Positions 44,846 through 56,459 of a stretch of 64,000 nt of DNA are shown piece after piece. This DNA comes from Galerina marginata (lineage: Eukaryota; Basidiomycota; Agaricomycetes; Agaricales; Galerinaceae): the NCBI GenBank assembly GCA_023014335.1, contig JAECYW010000009.1, positions 248,001-312,000 of the forward strand. Reading direction: 5' to 3'. The notes beneath the pieces are model-generated. The model was not told where the DNA came from. It saw nothing but the letters and a program-made list of their open reading frames with translations, and ran no database searches. Numbering within the stretch: position 1 is the stretch's first letter; each line of letters begins with the position of its first letter. Position numbers and translations under genes: made by a program.

Positions 44846-47800
44846 CGATATCACCGATCTAGGACTCTCACTTACCTTCTGACGGCACAACTAAGGAGAG
44901 TTTTATTACCACATTCTTGCCAATATCCAATTGACTCAACGTACATCCTGAGTTGCCGATAAAAACAACATCATTAGTTAAACGCCTGCAGTATTCAAGC
45001 TTCTGTCGCACCGACTGTGCAGGTATCAACACCAGTTAGCCATTTGATGTTTAATCACTATACCAGTTAAGACGCCTCACCGTCTATTGACCAAACAACA
45101 TTCCATAATAGTCAGCCAACTTCTAATATATCTGAAGTATCTGAGTCGCCACACACATTCTTCAGATGAAGTATCAGTCACAATGTGCTTTCCGAGCAAG
45201 AGGTCTATCCCATTCACATACTTTCTAAATGTGATTTACCATCGCAACAGCATTGGCGATCATAATCCCAGTATTCCGTGATTTCACGCACCTCCTGGTG
45301 CCCAAATTAGAGGTAAACGTGGATTGAAACTTTTATTCAGAGAGATGATACTTACCCACTGATAAGCAAAGCCAGCATCGTAGAGAAATGGACACAATCA
45401 GCATCGTAATAACCACTGCTCAGTACTGGAAAAATCTGCTTGCATTCTCGAGGACACGAGGAGAGGCAAGGTTAAGAACTTGACGTCGTTGACGAATGAC
45501 ATAACTTACAAACTATAATAATGATGATATTCCTTCACGTTGAGAGGTCTTCTCCCGAATAAACGGATACCTCGCTTACAGATTCGTCGTCGGATACCTC
45601 GATTGCATATTGGCCGTCGGATACCTCGCTTACACATTCGCCGTCGGATGCCTCGCATGTATATTCATCGTCCATCTATTTTGGAGAGTTTGTAATGGTT
45701 CGTAACCTAAGAAGCATATCTGACGCACCGCTAAGAGCTTGGTTATGTTTTCGTCCTTTGAAAGGTGGAAGCGGAAAGAGGGAGAAAACGAGTCATCGTG
45801 CGGTCGATCGTCTACTTAAAGCATCAGCCCACGCGCGATAATCAAATCAAAGTCCTAATTGCCTCCATTCGGCTGACATGTACGGTTAGTTGTCAGTAAT
45901 TTTAGGTAGCTATTATTATCTGGAGAATCCTAGCCCATGTTCGAAGCCGGCATGGAGATCAGTACGGCTAAAGTAAAATGTTTGCAATCAGTGCAACCTG
46001 ACCGTTTGGTGGAGAAGCCGCGCATATATTAATTACACTTAGAGGGTAATGGGCGAGTCACCTTTGTGCTACTTACCTACACGCTCGAAGCATCGACGAA
46101 CTGGCGGAAATTCGGAATCGCTCAGCGTCTTTATCGTACCAATCGGAGTAAAGTACAGAGCAGCTGACAAGATGTTGACAGGTGGTGAACATGAACATTC
46201 AGGCAGCTCCCACCGGGTCTTCATGGAAGAATTGACCTTTGGAGAGAAAACGCTGGGTTTTAGAACGCACGAATTTCGTTATGGAGATCCATTAGAACAG
46301 CACCTGCGGTAACGCTCTGGACTCCTTAGACGCTCCTCGCTGTCCGCAATCTCTTTCTTGTCATACCGTGCCTATTCGCCGCACCATTAGCATCGACTCA
46401 CACGAACCAATTCATTCGACCTCACCTTTCTCCGCCGAACGCAGGACGTGAGCCCGCGTATGCCATCTTCGGTTTTGTTGCTCCAATTATAGTCCTTCGT
46501 GATATCGCCTTACTATTGGGTTACGCTCTCCCACCAAATGGAGCGGCGGCTGTGATTGCGATTGCGACTTGACATCGGTGATTGGGTTTACGCCTGCTTT
46601 CAGAAGATCGATTCGGCGAAAGCGTGTTCCCTGCCCATCCCGCTTGTGCCCCAGCCTAAGTTAACGTTAGCGTGCGACTGAAGCGTAGTTTCGAAGTCAA
46701 CGACCTTGTTTCTTTCCTACCCGCTCTAGGTTTAGGAGCACAAGGTGCGAAGGATAAGAGGTGGATTCTGCTATGAAAGGCACGATGAGACCCAGAGGGA
46801 CAGGCAGGGCTGTCCGTAGGCTCTAGGTAGGAAACAGAATACGTCGGTTTATGCAGGAGGACTGAAGTGAGTTTTACGTACCTTGGGGTATCAAGGATTT
46901 GATAGGGCGTTGACGTTGAACCCGACGCCGACGGGCTGGGCACGAGTAACAGCGACGAAATGGGCGGGACGAGCAATGAGGTGACAGCGGCGATGTCCAC
47001 TCTTCAACGCTCAAATCAGATGTGGTCTTTATCGGACGCCATTGGCCTGGCGGCACGGTATTGTGGCATCAGACTGCGCAAACGGGGACATGATAGACGG
47101 TCAATATCATCGTTTCCTGCTGCTTTCATTAGGATCAGGTTACGCACTACGCACCTTCTTCCCTGTTTATCGGGTCCGTAGCACATCCCAGCTCCACACA
47201 CGGCCTGCTATCGCTCTCTCCCTCTCCACCCACCCCTCTCTCCTAGTCCCACGCCCGCACATAGCGCGGGCGGCTCGCATGTCAGGAAGGGGAATCCGTC
47301 ATCAAGTGTGAGGTTGCAGATGCCATCAATCGTATCGTAACCTGTAGGCAGTGTAGCTATCGACTAAGGGAGGCGAGGTGGGTCGACATCTACACAGGCC
47401 GGCCGGCGTCGAGGTAAACAAGAAGGCTGGCTTAAGGTAATTGCGATTTTTGTTGAGATTATCGTCTAAAGAGAAGGCCACTAAGGATGCCGCGCCTGAT
47501 AGAACAGTCTCTGGACAGAGCCGTCGATGTTGAGAAACAACCTCCGGAGGCGTCAAGCAAGCGGCCCGGGGGTGTTGATCCAATTAGTCAGCTGTACTCG
47601 GTGGTCCCGCGTGATATTGAGTTCGTTGCCACTGTTCCCGACGTGCTATCCGAGCATTGCCAGACCCGGGCTGCTAGGGTAGGCATGATAGGCTACTACG
47701 GCGACTTGGTAAGTCAATATGCTCTCCTTGTGCGCCTGCATTGAGTTAACTTTTCGTAGTGGTTGCTCTTCTCCTCTTCGAAAGAAACCCTCGAAGACCG

Positions 47801-47950
47801 AGTATCGAGAATGGAGATTGAACATGGAATCGCGATCTTCTCAAGCTCAATCCATTCGATGCAAATAATAGTTCTTGTACCGTCGTTAGGGATTCCTCGC
47901 TGGCATAAACCTCGACTGCCACCTCGACCTGGCCTATCATCCAAACCGCG
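44846..47950. other. Duplicated non-genic stretch, copy B
   Basis: Apart from the 27-bp repeat, this follows 16.43-19.25 kb of copy A. Open stretches such as plus 46049-46312 and 47487-47744 are not kept open in copy A. No gene recognised. Confidence 0.4.
45564..45671. repeat. 27-bp tandem repeat, four units
   Basis: Units begin CGGATACCTCG (CGGATGCCTCG in the last) at 45564, 45591, 45618 and 45645. The matching place in copy A (about 17.16 kb) has no such expansion. The plus strand reads as 9-residue repeats (GYLAYTFAV type), without evidence of coding. Confidence 0.85.
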
Positions 47951-49430
47951 CAATCAAGTTATTTGTCCATCTCGGACCTCAGGCCTCAGCGCTCGCGTAT
48001 TCATGCCTCACTAGTCAGTTTCTTAGGTGCAACATAGCCAACGACAGCTCAGGCCGCCTTCCATTATTCCTGGAATCTCGAAACTGGGAGCTGGGCGACC
48101 CAGGCACGAGCTTGGAACTGTTCGGGCTCACACTCAAGTCCAACCTCCTCAGCGCCGACTCGATTTTTTCTTCAACTATAGCAGTTACCACCAACTCCTA
48201 CCTCCTCACTTCGTTTTACATTCCTCAAAACTTTCTCGATATCAAGAACAACACCATCAACATAGACGCCAACGTCCGGGTCTCGACTTGCGGCTTCTGC
48301 GCCAGTGACATTACTCGTTCCTACTACCCTCTTCCTCCATCCGCATACGAACCGTATCCGTAGTTGATATCCTTTTCCATCGTTGCCGGCACCACCTCTG
48401 CGATTTATATCTCTCCGTGAATGGGGATCGGCGAACGACACCTCGTTATAATCTAGGTGTTCGCCAGAGCCGGTCAAGAGGGCCTCCCCAGCTAACTGGA
48501 GCGTACTTGGCATGAAGTCAACCTCACCATCACGGGCAATACGTACGCTGAGAAGACAAGAACTTATACTACGGTGATGTGGTCGTGGAGCTCGACGTGT
48601 ACGGTCTTCGCTCTGGTCGTTGTTGGAGCCCGAGTGTCAGCGGTGGAAATTGGAGGACCCGAAATTTAACACTGGTCCAACCTCGACTGGATCCAGAACG
48701 CTGTAATCAAACTTTCTCATTGACTTCAGCCTCAGCTTAGCAACGTCTGTGTTGGTCACATTTATCCCCTTCCTCTCCTCATTCTTCGTCCTCTTCCTCA
48801 GAGCGTAACCGTTACCCGCGTCCATGCTTTCTCTGCCTGGATTTCCTTCTTGGCCTTGTTGCCGCTGGCTCCAAAGCCAGCTTGCTTCCGATCACCCAGC
48901 GATAGGATACGCTTAGGATTCTGTGGTAGTCGTCGTGCGTAGGCGAGAACGGCTCATTCTTGCCGTTTTCGTCGAGAGATGAGTGTGACGTGGCAGAGGC
49001 TGCAATCGCGGCTGACGAGGAGGGCAAAAGGAAGACGAAGATATCGAGAAGAACTCGGCGTGGACCTGGCGGGGCATGACTCTGGCCTGAAGAGTGTCAA
49101 TGCAAACGATTCGCCTGCGTCGGCTCTTCCGATTGTGGATTCACCTCATCATATCCTCGTCGTTTTATAGTCTTTCATTGCAGGAAAACCTTATCCAGTC
49201 GTTTATTTCGCCTTCGAAAGTCGCCTGCTTTCCATGAAATTGATGCGGCTCCCGAGCTGGAGCCGGAAGGGGGGCAAGAATGGTGGGTCTGAATGATCCC
49301 GTACTTTCCAGATGAAGGAACCAATGGGTGCGTGCTTTTTTTCTCGTATCACTTATCTCACTTATCCTCGTACTCTTTGTAGTTTGGCGTTTGATTGCCC
49401 GTTTTCTTACGAGAATGGGCAGTTCCACCT
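47950..49430 (+). pseudogene. Relic of a plus-strand membrane-protein gene, copy B
   Basis: A plus-strand open stretch at about 48030-48360 reads LFGLTLKSNLLSADSIFSST, then TNSYLLTSFYIPQNFLDIKN. About 48568-48720 reads YYGDVVVELDVYGLRSG. About 49340-49410 reads the membrane helix FFLVSLISLILVLFVVWRLI followed by Ala-Arg-Phe. The first and last pieces keep the same frame in copy A. It may be one gene with a C-terminal or late membrane anchor, now broken. Family unknown. Confidence 0.4.
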
Positions 49431-49733
49431 AGCAGTCGGTACAAGTTCATGTAAGCAGTTTCAGCCGCTCTCTTTCTAGTCGATTTGACCCTCCGGGTCT
49501 GCGAATACTAATACATTTCTCTCCTAGTTCTTTCCCAGCGACACAATTTAAATCCACATTTTCTCATCCCTGTTTTTGTCGAAATCAGTTAAAGTAGCTA
49601 GGCCGTCCAAATTTACATAAAGTTTCTGAAACCGTTTGTCTCGGACATGCTATTGTAAGTCCAAATGATGACTGTTCCAGCTACAATATATACCCCTCAG
49701 TATGTGAATTTTCATAGCCTGACTTCCTCTACG

Positions 49734-49953
49734 ATGCTCACGCACACCGCCATCGCGACAACTGCCAAGGGTGTGTACGGAGCGATTCAAGTACCTACGA
49801 AACAACCTGAACCCCAACGAGGTCCTTATCAAGGTCGCCTATGCGTCTGTTGCCGGCTTCTATGTCTATGCCTCATCAATTGGCTGGTACGTCGAAGAAT
49901 ACCCCATGCGATTGGGATTGGGAGCTGCTGGTACCGTGAGCCATGTCGTGGCC
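49734..49953 (+). pseudogene. Zinc-type alcohol dehydrogenase / quinone reductase fragment, frameshifted
   Basis: From the ATG at 49734 it reads HTAIATTAKGVYGAIQVPT, then shifts frame near 49805 to NPNEVLIKVAYASV and VEEYPMRLGLGAAGTV. This is the N-terminal part of the medium-chain dehydrogenase (GroES-like) domain. The Zn-binding and Rossmann parts are missing. The sequence ends at a TAA at 49954, where unrelated tail-type sequence begins. Not present in copy A of the duplication. Confidence 0.8.
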
Positions 49954-50042
49954 TAAAGCTACAAAAACTCGCCTCAGGCCTCTGGCTACGAAGTTGAAGC
50001 ATCAAATTACCAAGGTTTACCCAACGAGCACCAGTGGATGAC
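49951..50042 (+). pseudogene. Fragment of the Lys/Ala/Pro tail sequence
   Basis: GCCTAAAGCTACAAAAACTC then CTACGAAG and ACCAAGGTTTACCCAACGAG match the end of the tailed gene (7515-7600, for example ACCAAGGTTCACCCAACGAG). Out of frame and diverged. It joins directly to the alcohol dehydrogenase fragment and is followed by sequence resembling that downstream of the tailed gene. Confidence 0.75.
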
Positions 50043-50059
50043 GCTAGACAAAGATAAAT

Positions 50060-51160
50060 CATAAACCTACAAAGAAATGCACTGTAGCAGAGAAATCAAT
50101 AACATAGGCAGGATGGCGATGAGAGAAGGTTTAATGTTTAAGATAGGAAGCGGGCAGTCGCAACTTTCATGCGAGGGGCTCGGCTTCCGAGAGCGCAGCA
50201 TTGTAATTTGAGTCCAACGAGAAATAAAAATGCTCGTCCTGTGATAAAGAAATGGTCAATTGATGAACTCCGTTGACCAGCAAAAGACACACCATTCCAA
50301 GGTTCAGTAGTTAACACGGACGTCTTCTCCTATGCTTGTATTCTGAATCCATGTTCGGACTGTAAAGAGAGCGGGTGAGGCATCCAATTCCACGAATTCT
50401 CGATTCAGTCAAAGCGAGGTGACGTGTTCGATGCAGTACAGGCTGCCGAGAGAAGTCGTGAATTAAAAAGAAGGGCATGGGACATTGGGACAGACTCGCG
50501 TCAATATATGCGCGCTGTTGACAACGGAAGCGTTGGGAAACGTTTCGTGCCAATCTGGGCGACGAGCGGTATGTGAGAGGCAACACGGAACGCCAAAGTT
50601 CTCTCGCAAAACGAAGGAGCAAAGTTTGGCCGACAAAGTCTCGACGTCGTCGAGCTGAGTTAATTTCGGCCCACTGTTGGTTGCGGCGGGTCTATGTGGT
50701 GCCGGCGATCAGAGAACGGCGACTATAGAGCAGAGAGTGCCCATCCAACGACGAAGTCTATTGCCCAGGTCCAGGTAGTTGGGGCTGAGCAACACCTGGG
50801 TCAGATAAACAAGATACAGTGAAGTATTCACCCCAAGATTAGTAGAGCGAGCACTTGAACACGAGCAACATTGACCTATGAGAGGCAGAAAATTCGCGAG
50901 CTTAAGCCTTCCAGATTAGCAAAGTGATGGGTAATACCGTAATACTGACGACAAGATCCCAAGGCTTTGGGGGCCGGTTGATCTACCACCAATCTCATCT
51001 CATGTGAGCCCATACTCATAGGCATCGACATCACTCACAACCTGATCCCTGTACTGTAAACACCTTGAAAACGTCAGCCAGCCGCTCTTCGAACGCCCTC
51101 AACCCCATCATCGATGCATCATCCCAAAGTCGCGCCTTCCAACACTTCCACCCGATCCAT
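50060..51160. repeat. Dispersed repeat fragment, copy 3, end of duplication B
   Basis: Matches 21.1-22.4 kb and, at its left, 7.86-8.17 kb (AAGATAGGAA.CGGG). GAGAGCGGGTGAGGCATCCA occurs at about 50368 and 21318. Ends near 51150 with GAACGCCCTCA.CCC.ATCAT, shared with 22.34-22.36 kb. Confidence 0.65.
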
Positions 51161-52215
51161 CCTTCCCAACGACACCTCCTCTCACAGCCCCCGACGCCCT
51201 GCCCTTGGAACTTTGCTGCTGATGTGACCCATTGTGAGCTCTGGCCTACCGCTATATTTAGGTCACGATACCCGTAGCGTGAATAGCTGCGTCGTACGGG
51301 AGATGAGGTTGGCTGAGGAGGAACATTCAAGTTCATAACTGTGCCTCTTTTGAACATGAGATGATTGAAATGAAACAAAGAAGGTGAAGACGTTATATGA
51401 AGCAGCGTCGTTTTGGATAGCTTTTGGCATGGCGAAAAAGCGTTGTTAACACGCCCGGAACGACCCGCTGGACAGGGAACGGTCCCGACTATCGATAAGA
51501 TAAGATGGCTCATTTCCTCAAGGCTCGGTCGCACTCCCTCGGATCACTTTCTTAAAAAGTAGCTCCAGCGTCTCAGGCTATACATTTCTTCATTTTTTTA
51601 CAGGCCGTCAAACTGCCTGCTACGGTGCCACCAGTACCAGTACCAGTAAAGCGATTTTAAGAGATCTTGATCCTATCGTAATCCAGCTTCATTTAAAGTA
51701 TTTGCTAGGCAGCCGACAGAGATCTATGCCGCCGAAAACCTTGCCTTTTGTATATCCATCAATCCCCTCGGTCCTTGGATGCACGTTTGTCACAAGCATC
51801 GTAATAAAAAATTGGCCGAGCCTTTCGCGATGAGTTATTTTTGGCACCTCACGCATGCGCCTGAGTTGTCAAATGAGGAAAGACTATTCATGAATTAACG
51901 AGACGTCCGTTGGTTCTGAAAACTGGTCTTTGCACTGCACCAGCACGAAGTTTCGGTAAGAAGATACTTTTCCAGATATGTGTGTCAAGAATTCAAGGCT
52001 GTATTTATGGCTTTCTATTTTACTCAAGGACAAATGGAATGTATGTATTGTATTGCCCGAATGAAACTGACATTTTTGTGAAAGAAAAAGAAGAAAAGTC
52101 ATCTATGCAGGCGCATCTAGAAGTTAAGAAATGAGGATCCAAGAGACCAGGAACATTGGTTCCTGCCACAAAAACAGTCCTTTAGGAACTACAAGTGCAA
52201 TCTAGAATCGTACTA
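51161..52215. other. No gene recognised
   Basis: A 167-codon minus-strand ORF (51534-51031) has no motif and runs partly into repeat sequence. 51.6-52.2 kb is A/T-rich without a usable frame. Confidence 0.35.
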
Positions 52216-52875
52216 TTAGTGGAAAGTAGGTGTGATATTACAGCTCAACCTACCGTCCAACGGCAAAACATAGGCCAAAATCCCAGCGTCAGTCCATCCG
52301 CGACTAACCAACTGGTCATGAACGGAGAGAGTCGTTGTGTACCAGTGATCAGTTGTCCCGAGTGTAGCCGCATATAGCGGCACGCTATTACAGATCTGGG
52401 TAGGATAAACGTATCCAACAATATCGATGAGTTTATACCCAGCAGGAGCCGGTGGAGCGTTGCCATTTGTGGAGAGAATGTAGACGACGTTGAAGTTATT
52501 TTCAAACGAGTATAACGGGACGGTGCTAAGCTGTCCCGCAGACAGCCAGGCTCGGAAAGCGGGTGTGGTGCTCTGCCAATTGTTTCCCGATGCGTAGCTG
52601 TTGATGAATGCTGCTTCCGTGTTGAAGGAGTGCGTGTGGGCCACGACGTTGAATCCATAAAAATATGTTGTGGCGACAGACGGATCTCCGCAAGTATTTG
52701 CGGCTCGACGCTACATAAGGCAGGTGGAATTTCATTTGGAAAAATGGGATATACATTATAGAGAGAAATACCCTACCTCAGCAGTTGAGTTACGTGCCTC
52801 TACTGGGCTTGGGTACAGAGCCGCGACATGGCTCACATAGAGTGACGCAATAATTGTGAGAATAAAATTTTTCAT
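52216..52875 (-). CDS. Secreted DUF5648-like repeat protein 1, 197 aa
   Basis: Exons 52875-52777 and 52710-52216, 66-nt intron (GTAGGG..TATGTAG), in frame. The start at 52875 gives a signal peptide (MKNFILTIIASLYVSHVAA). An upstream in-frame ATG at 53064 would bury it. The mature protein begins with an AANTCGDPS segment, then two repeat-like modules with VPLYSFENNFNVVYIL, IVGYVYPTQICNSVPLY, DHWYTTTLSVHDQLVSRGW and DAGILAYVL. Family knowledge: this matches the pattern of DUF5648 (PLY.., DH.YT..., E...GW..EGI.AYV), common in mushroom secretomes, sometimes on hydrolases, function unknown. A last intron (GTAGGT after LPLD at about 52247) to an exon ending near 52132 is also possible. Confidence 0.8.
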
Positions 52876-53739
52876 AGCGTTTATAGCGTCGGTTTGATAG
52901 AAGGAGGAATTTCTCGTAAAGGATAAGGCAAGAGGAAGGGGGCTCTGCAACTTATAAACTGTTGACGCTATGCTTATGTCAGCCCAAGTGACCATATATG
53001 GACAGGCGCTTATAGTAATGACGCGCCCGGAGAAGTCCAAACGCCGTTCCAGTTCGAAAGCCATGAAAGGCGGGAGAAAATCTGTCTATTTTGTCCACGA
53101 CATCTTCTATGTCTCGATTCAACCTCCAGCCGCGGATTTTCGAGTTGTCAATCGGTGTTTCTGTGTCACCGTCTCTGTATTTCGCAGAGGTACATCAATA
53201 GCATCATTTAGTTGACAATGTTGCAGTGGTTTTTTTTTGAAATCATCGGTTCTCTAATAGAACGATGAGAGAGCTAAGACGCTAAGTTCGTGGGCTGATG
53301 TGGGAATTAGACAATGCCTTCGACATAACGAACCACAAACGGCGCCACGAAGATGATATGTCATTGAGGATTGCATATTTGGATGTCTAGGGTGCAGGGT
53401 CGCAGCGGTATTTTTTTCTAGGTTACATTTTCCTTCCGCTCGTGCCAGACCGCGTACATTTGGTAAATAATTTTGCAGGTTCTGAGCCATCCTTGTTGAT
53501 GAATTATTTAAAGGAAGATGTATTAATAATGGTTGGTACGAAGAAACAGATTCCTGTCCTATTACAAAGGGGTTACTTTATTACCGAGTTCAACTCATGA
53601 CAGCGTAGGATTTTAGATAATTTTTTACTCAGGCAGTGAAGATTTGAGGAGATCGAAATGGAAGCAGGAAACACTAGGTAGCGAAGCTTTATATTTCGGT
53701 CTCAGATAAGTATTCTCGAAAGATACTGGAGATCGAGGT

Positions 53740-54545
53740 TACTCGTCTTTCTACCGGGCTGCATAACCTTACCATGAGCGGCGATAATCTTCACCTCGAG
53801 CTACTCGAGTAGAGGCCTGCCGATCTCTTATCACTCCTGGCCGACGGGTTCCTGACGCCATCCTTCGCGATATATAATCATATACTCCATCACTGTGCTT
53901 GCCTAGACATCGTAGCGCGTATTTAAGAACCAACACTGCACCGATTATCTTTACAGGTATTAGTAGCCACTGGCGTCAAGTTGCACTCTCGACTTCCACC
54001 ATCTGGGCAACGCTTTACGGCTCGGTCGCACGCCAAAAGATCAGAAAGCCTGGTACGAGTTATTTAGGCAGTGCATCTGAATCCCATCCTGGAGGATGGG
54101 ATATACAACGGGGTTTTGCTGCCTCAACGTGGCTTGAGCGGTCAGGAACATGCCCCCTTCACATCGCCCCTCTGCAGAGATCAAAATCGGAAGGATATAC
54201 CCAAACAACGGTTCTTTGAGCCTTATGTCATTCGCTTTGCTTTTCGATGGAGAATTCTCTTATTGGAGAGAATTTATTGTTCCTTTACACAATTCCTGGA
54301 TATGCCACCTGTGGACTTGCAATCCTTGGAATCTTTATTCCTCATTTCCAACCGCACAAGGACGATACATATGCCCAATCTATCGCATCTTAATGGGCAC
54401 TGTGCGTTGTTCAAGACCTCATCTTACTGATTGTCTCCACATGCCCGCCTTACAGGATATTCAGTTTAAACTTATGCTTTCTGCATCCGTTGGTCGAGTG
54501 GGGCTGCCGGGCGGTACAGAACAAAAAACATATCTTTTTTGAGTT
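53740..54545 (+). pseudogene. F-box / LRR-type protein pseudogene
   Basis: Plus-strand pieces fit the layout of mushroom F-box proteins. At about 53950 there is SSHWRQVALSTSTIWATLYG (compare the usual WR-IA-STP-LW motif). At about 54125 there is WLERSGTCPLHIAPLQRS. At about 54230 there is RFAFRWRILLLERIYCSF, then LQSLESLFLI. They sit in different frames with stops, so at least two frameshifts are needed. No intact start. Lies between the two DUF5648-like genes, on the opposite strand. Confidence 0.65.
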
Positions 54546-54596
54546 AAAAATTTTGAGATCGCGCTGCCTACTTGAGCAACCAGTGAAATTTTTCTA

Positions 54597-54608
54597 TGGG
54601 GGGGGGGG
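54597..54608. repeat. G homopolymer run
   Basis: A run of about 11 G between the F-box relic and the DUF5648-like gene 2. Likely length-variable. Confidence 0.7.
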
Positions 54609-54816
54609 CGTCGCCATAAATTCACAAAGTCATATGCGGGAGAGATGACACTCGATTACTCCCAGCCCTTCAAACTTAAATGAGAGGAGCGATCACAACT
54701 TCGCCCCGAATTTAAGTATCATTTGAATGTAAAACTAAGTATAAGTCTTGTACTCGGTCGAAAAAGTGGCGTGCTCATGGCACGCGATCAAGCTTGGCAG
54801 CCACAATCTGAAGGGA

Positions 54817-55478
54817 TTAAACTTTCAGATGCACCTCAAGCTTTGTAAGACGGATAATGAACTTACTCAACGGTAAAACATATGCAACAATACCTGCTTC
54901 AGCCCACCCGCTGGCGATAATCCTGGTGTGCTCACTCGCATCCGTGGTGTACCAGTGGTCACCAAAACTCGCCTGGAACGCAGACAAAAGAGGGACACTC
55001 CCACAGACCTGTGTCGCATAGACGTATCCGACAATCCCTCCAAACCCATACCCGCTTGGAGGAACGGGAGGGCTACCAGTCGTAGAGGGGATGTATATAT
55101 AGTCGTTTAGCGCAGGGTTGAAGAGTAGGTATAGTGGGAAGGTAAAAGGTTGGGCATCCTCCCACGCGAGAAACACTGCGCCCTGGATCGTCCAGTCGTT
55201 TCCCGCTGTGGTATCGAGGTTAGCGTAGATCCATCGCGGCTGAATGGTGTGTGCACGAGCAGACGGGCTATAAGCTTCTACCCACACCGAAGCGAGTGTC
55301 GGATCGGCGCAAGTGTTGGCAATACGAGCCTTACGTTGGGATTAACGAAAAACCCCAGGTCAGATACCGTCAGGTTGCACACCTTGTTATTCACATCATG
55401 AGTCGTATTCAAAGCTTTGCCATGGGTGAAAGTGCAAATAAATAGGAAAACAACTAGGAGGGAAATGCAGTCTGTCAT
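54817..55478 (-). CDS. Secreted DUF5648-like repeat protein 2, 202 aa
   Basis: Exons 55478-55383 and 55329-54817, 53-nt intron (GTGTGC..CGTAAG), in frame. The ATG at 55478 gives a signal peptide (TDCISLLVVFLFICTFTHG). After the intron comes ARIANTCADP, matching AANTCGDP of gene 1. The second half is close to gene 1: GIVGYVYATQVCGSVPLL, DHWYTTDASEHTRIIASGWA and GIVAYVLPL. The intron sits at the same place relative to the Asn-Thr-Cys motif in both genes, so they are paralogues. A GTAAGT at 54866 could start a last intron leading to a short exon ending at 54788 (LNCGCQA end), which would shorten the protein. Confidence 0.8.
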
Positions 55479-56447
55479 TGTCCAGTACCAGGAAGTAAGG
55501 AAATAGGGTGTCAATTTTGAACGTCCTTTAAACAATGTAGCAGCCTTCGACTCTGAATGAAAGCAAGCTTAGAAAATTCAGCAATTCTACAAGACGTGGG
55601 GAGGATTTCTATGTTTAGATTTTATCTCGTAGCGTTTCCGATGATAACCCTTGTACCCTTGTAAGCGCGTAAGAAGCGCCCATTCAAAATTAATTTCGGC
55701 TTCTGATAACGGACTTTTCGATGACTGCTCGCCACTATTATCGATTAGCGGAGGCAATATTTAGGTATTAACCAGCTACATTCCACGGTAATCAAGGAGT
55801 CCAGTGGAAATAGCTTATGTGAGCGGCTGGGTCCTAAAACGTGCGTACCCTCTTCGGCTTCTCACCGGATTATATTCGTCAATAGCGCATGTGAGTACCC
55901 GGCGCCCTTTTAGTGAGATGACCTCCGAACACATTCTACACCATCGCGCCTATTTCTGCCTCAGGAGGTACACCAGCCACCCACGACGCAAAGCCGAATC
56001 AATCCCTAATTCCACAGATGTGGACCATGTGGTCTAATTTAAATTTGGGGTACAGCACAATCGATCTGCAACTCTGACATTCTTATCTTATGCTAGGGCT
56101 ATAAATAATATCCAGTCGGAGAAATCGAAGCAGTAGACCTAGACATTCCCAATCTGTCAGTGTTCATGGAAGCAAGGAATCATAGTTTCTGTTTGACAGG
56201 CTCTGTTACTCGGCCTATAAATTAGCGCTGGTCTGGAACAGCCGTGTGAATCATGAGCGCTTCACACTGATAAGCGGAGTAAGCGGAGTGCCGACGTCCA
56301 ATTTCGTTACTAAATCTTTCCTCATTAATTTGAGAGGTTGGGACGCGAACCCAGAACAAGGGAAGTAGGATCAAAAGGAAGTCCGGATCTGAGGCTGAAG
56401 GAAAATGGCTTATCTATTATGCTATTTATGTCTATGATGTTCGTTAA
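55479..56447. other. Intergenic, no gene recognised
   Basis: The open stretch at 55804-56037 has no motif. TATAAATTAG at about 56215 could be a TATA box for the next gene, about 240 nt before its coding-like sequence. Confidence 0.35.
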
Positions 56448-56459
56448 GATCCTCCGCGG

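Larger units (their letters stand above)
40500..51160. repeat. Segmental duplication, copy B (direct, pairs with 12.3-22.4 kb)
   Basis: Same order and orientation as copy A. Differences from copy A: an unbroken HET frame, more and cleaner 69-bp units, a 27-bp tandem repeat at 45.56 kb, and extra sequence at about 49.43-50.10 kb holding an alcohol dehydrogenase fragment and a piece of Lys/Pro tail. Confidence 0.8.

Noticed and set aside
44490..44882. Plus-strand ORF of 130 codons over the 69-bp array
   Set aside because: It is the antisense reading of the array. The minus strand is the one that faces the HET gene. Kept only as part of a finding.
51031..51534. 167-codon minus-strand ORF
   Set aside because: Overlaps the end of duplication B, the matching region of copy A is not open, no motif.
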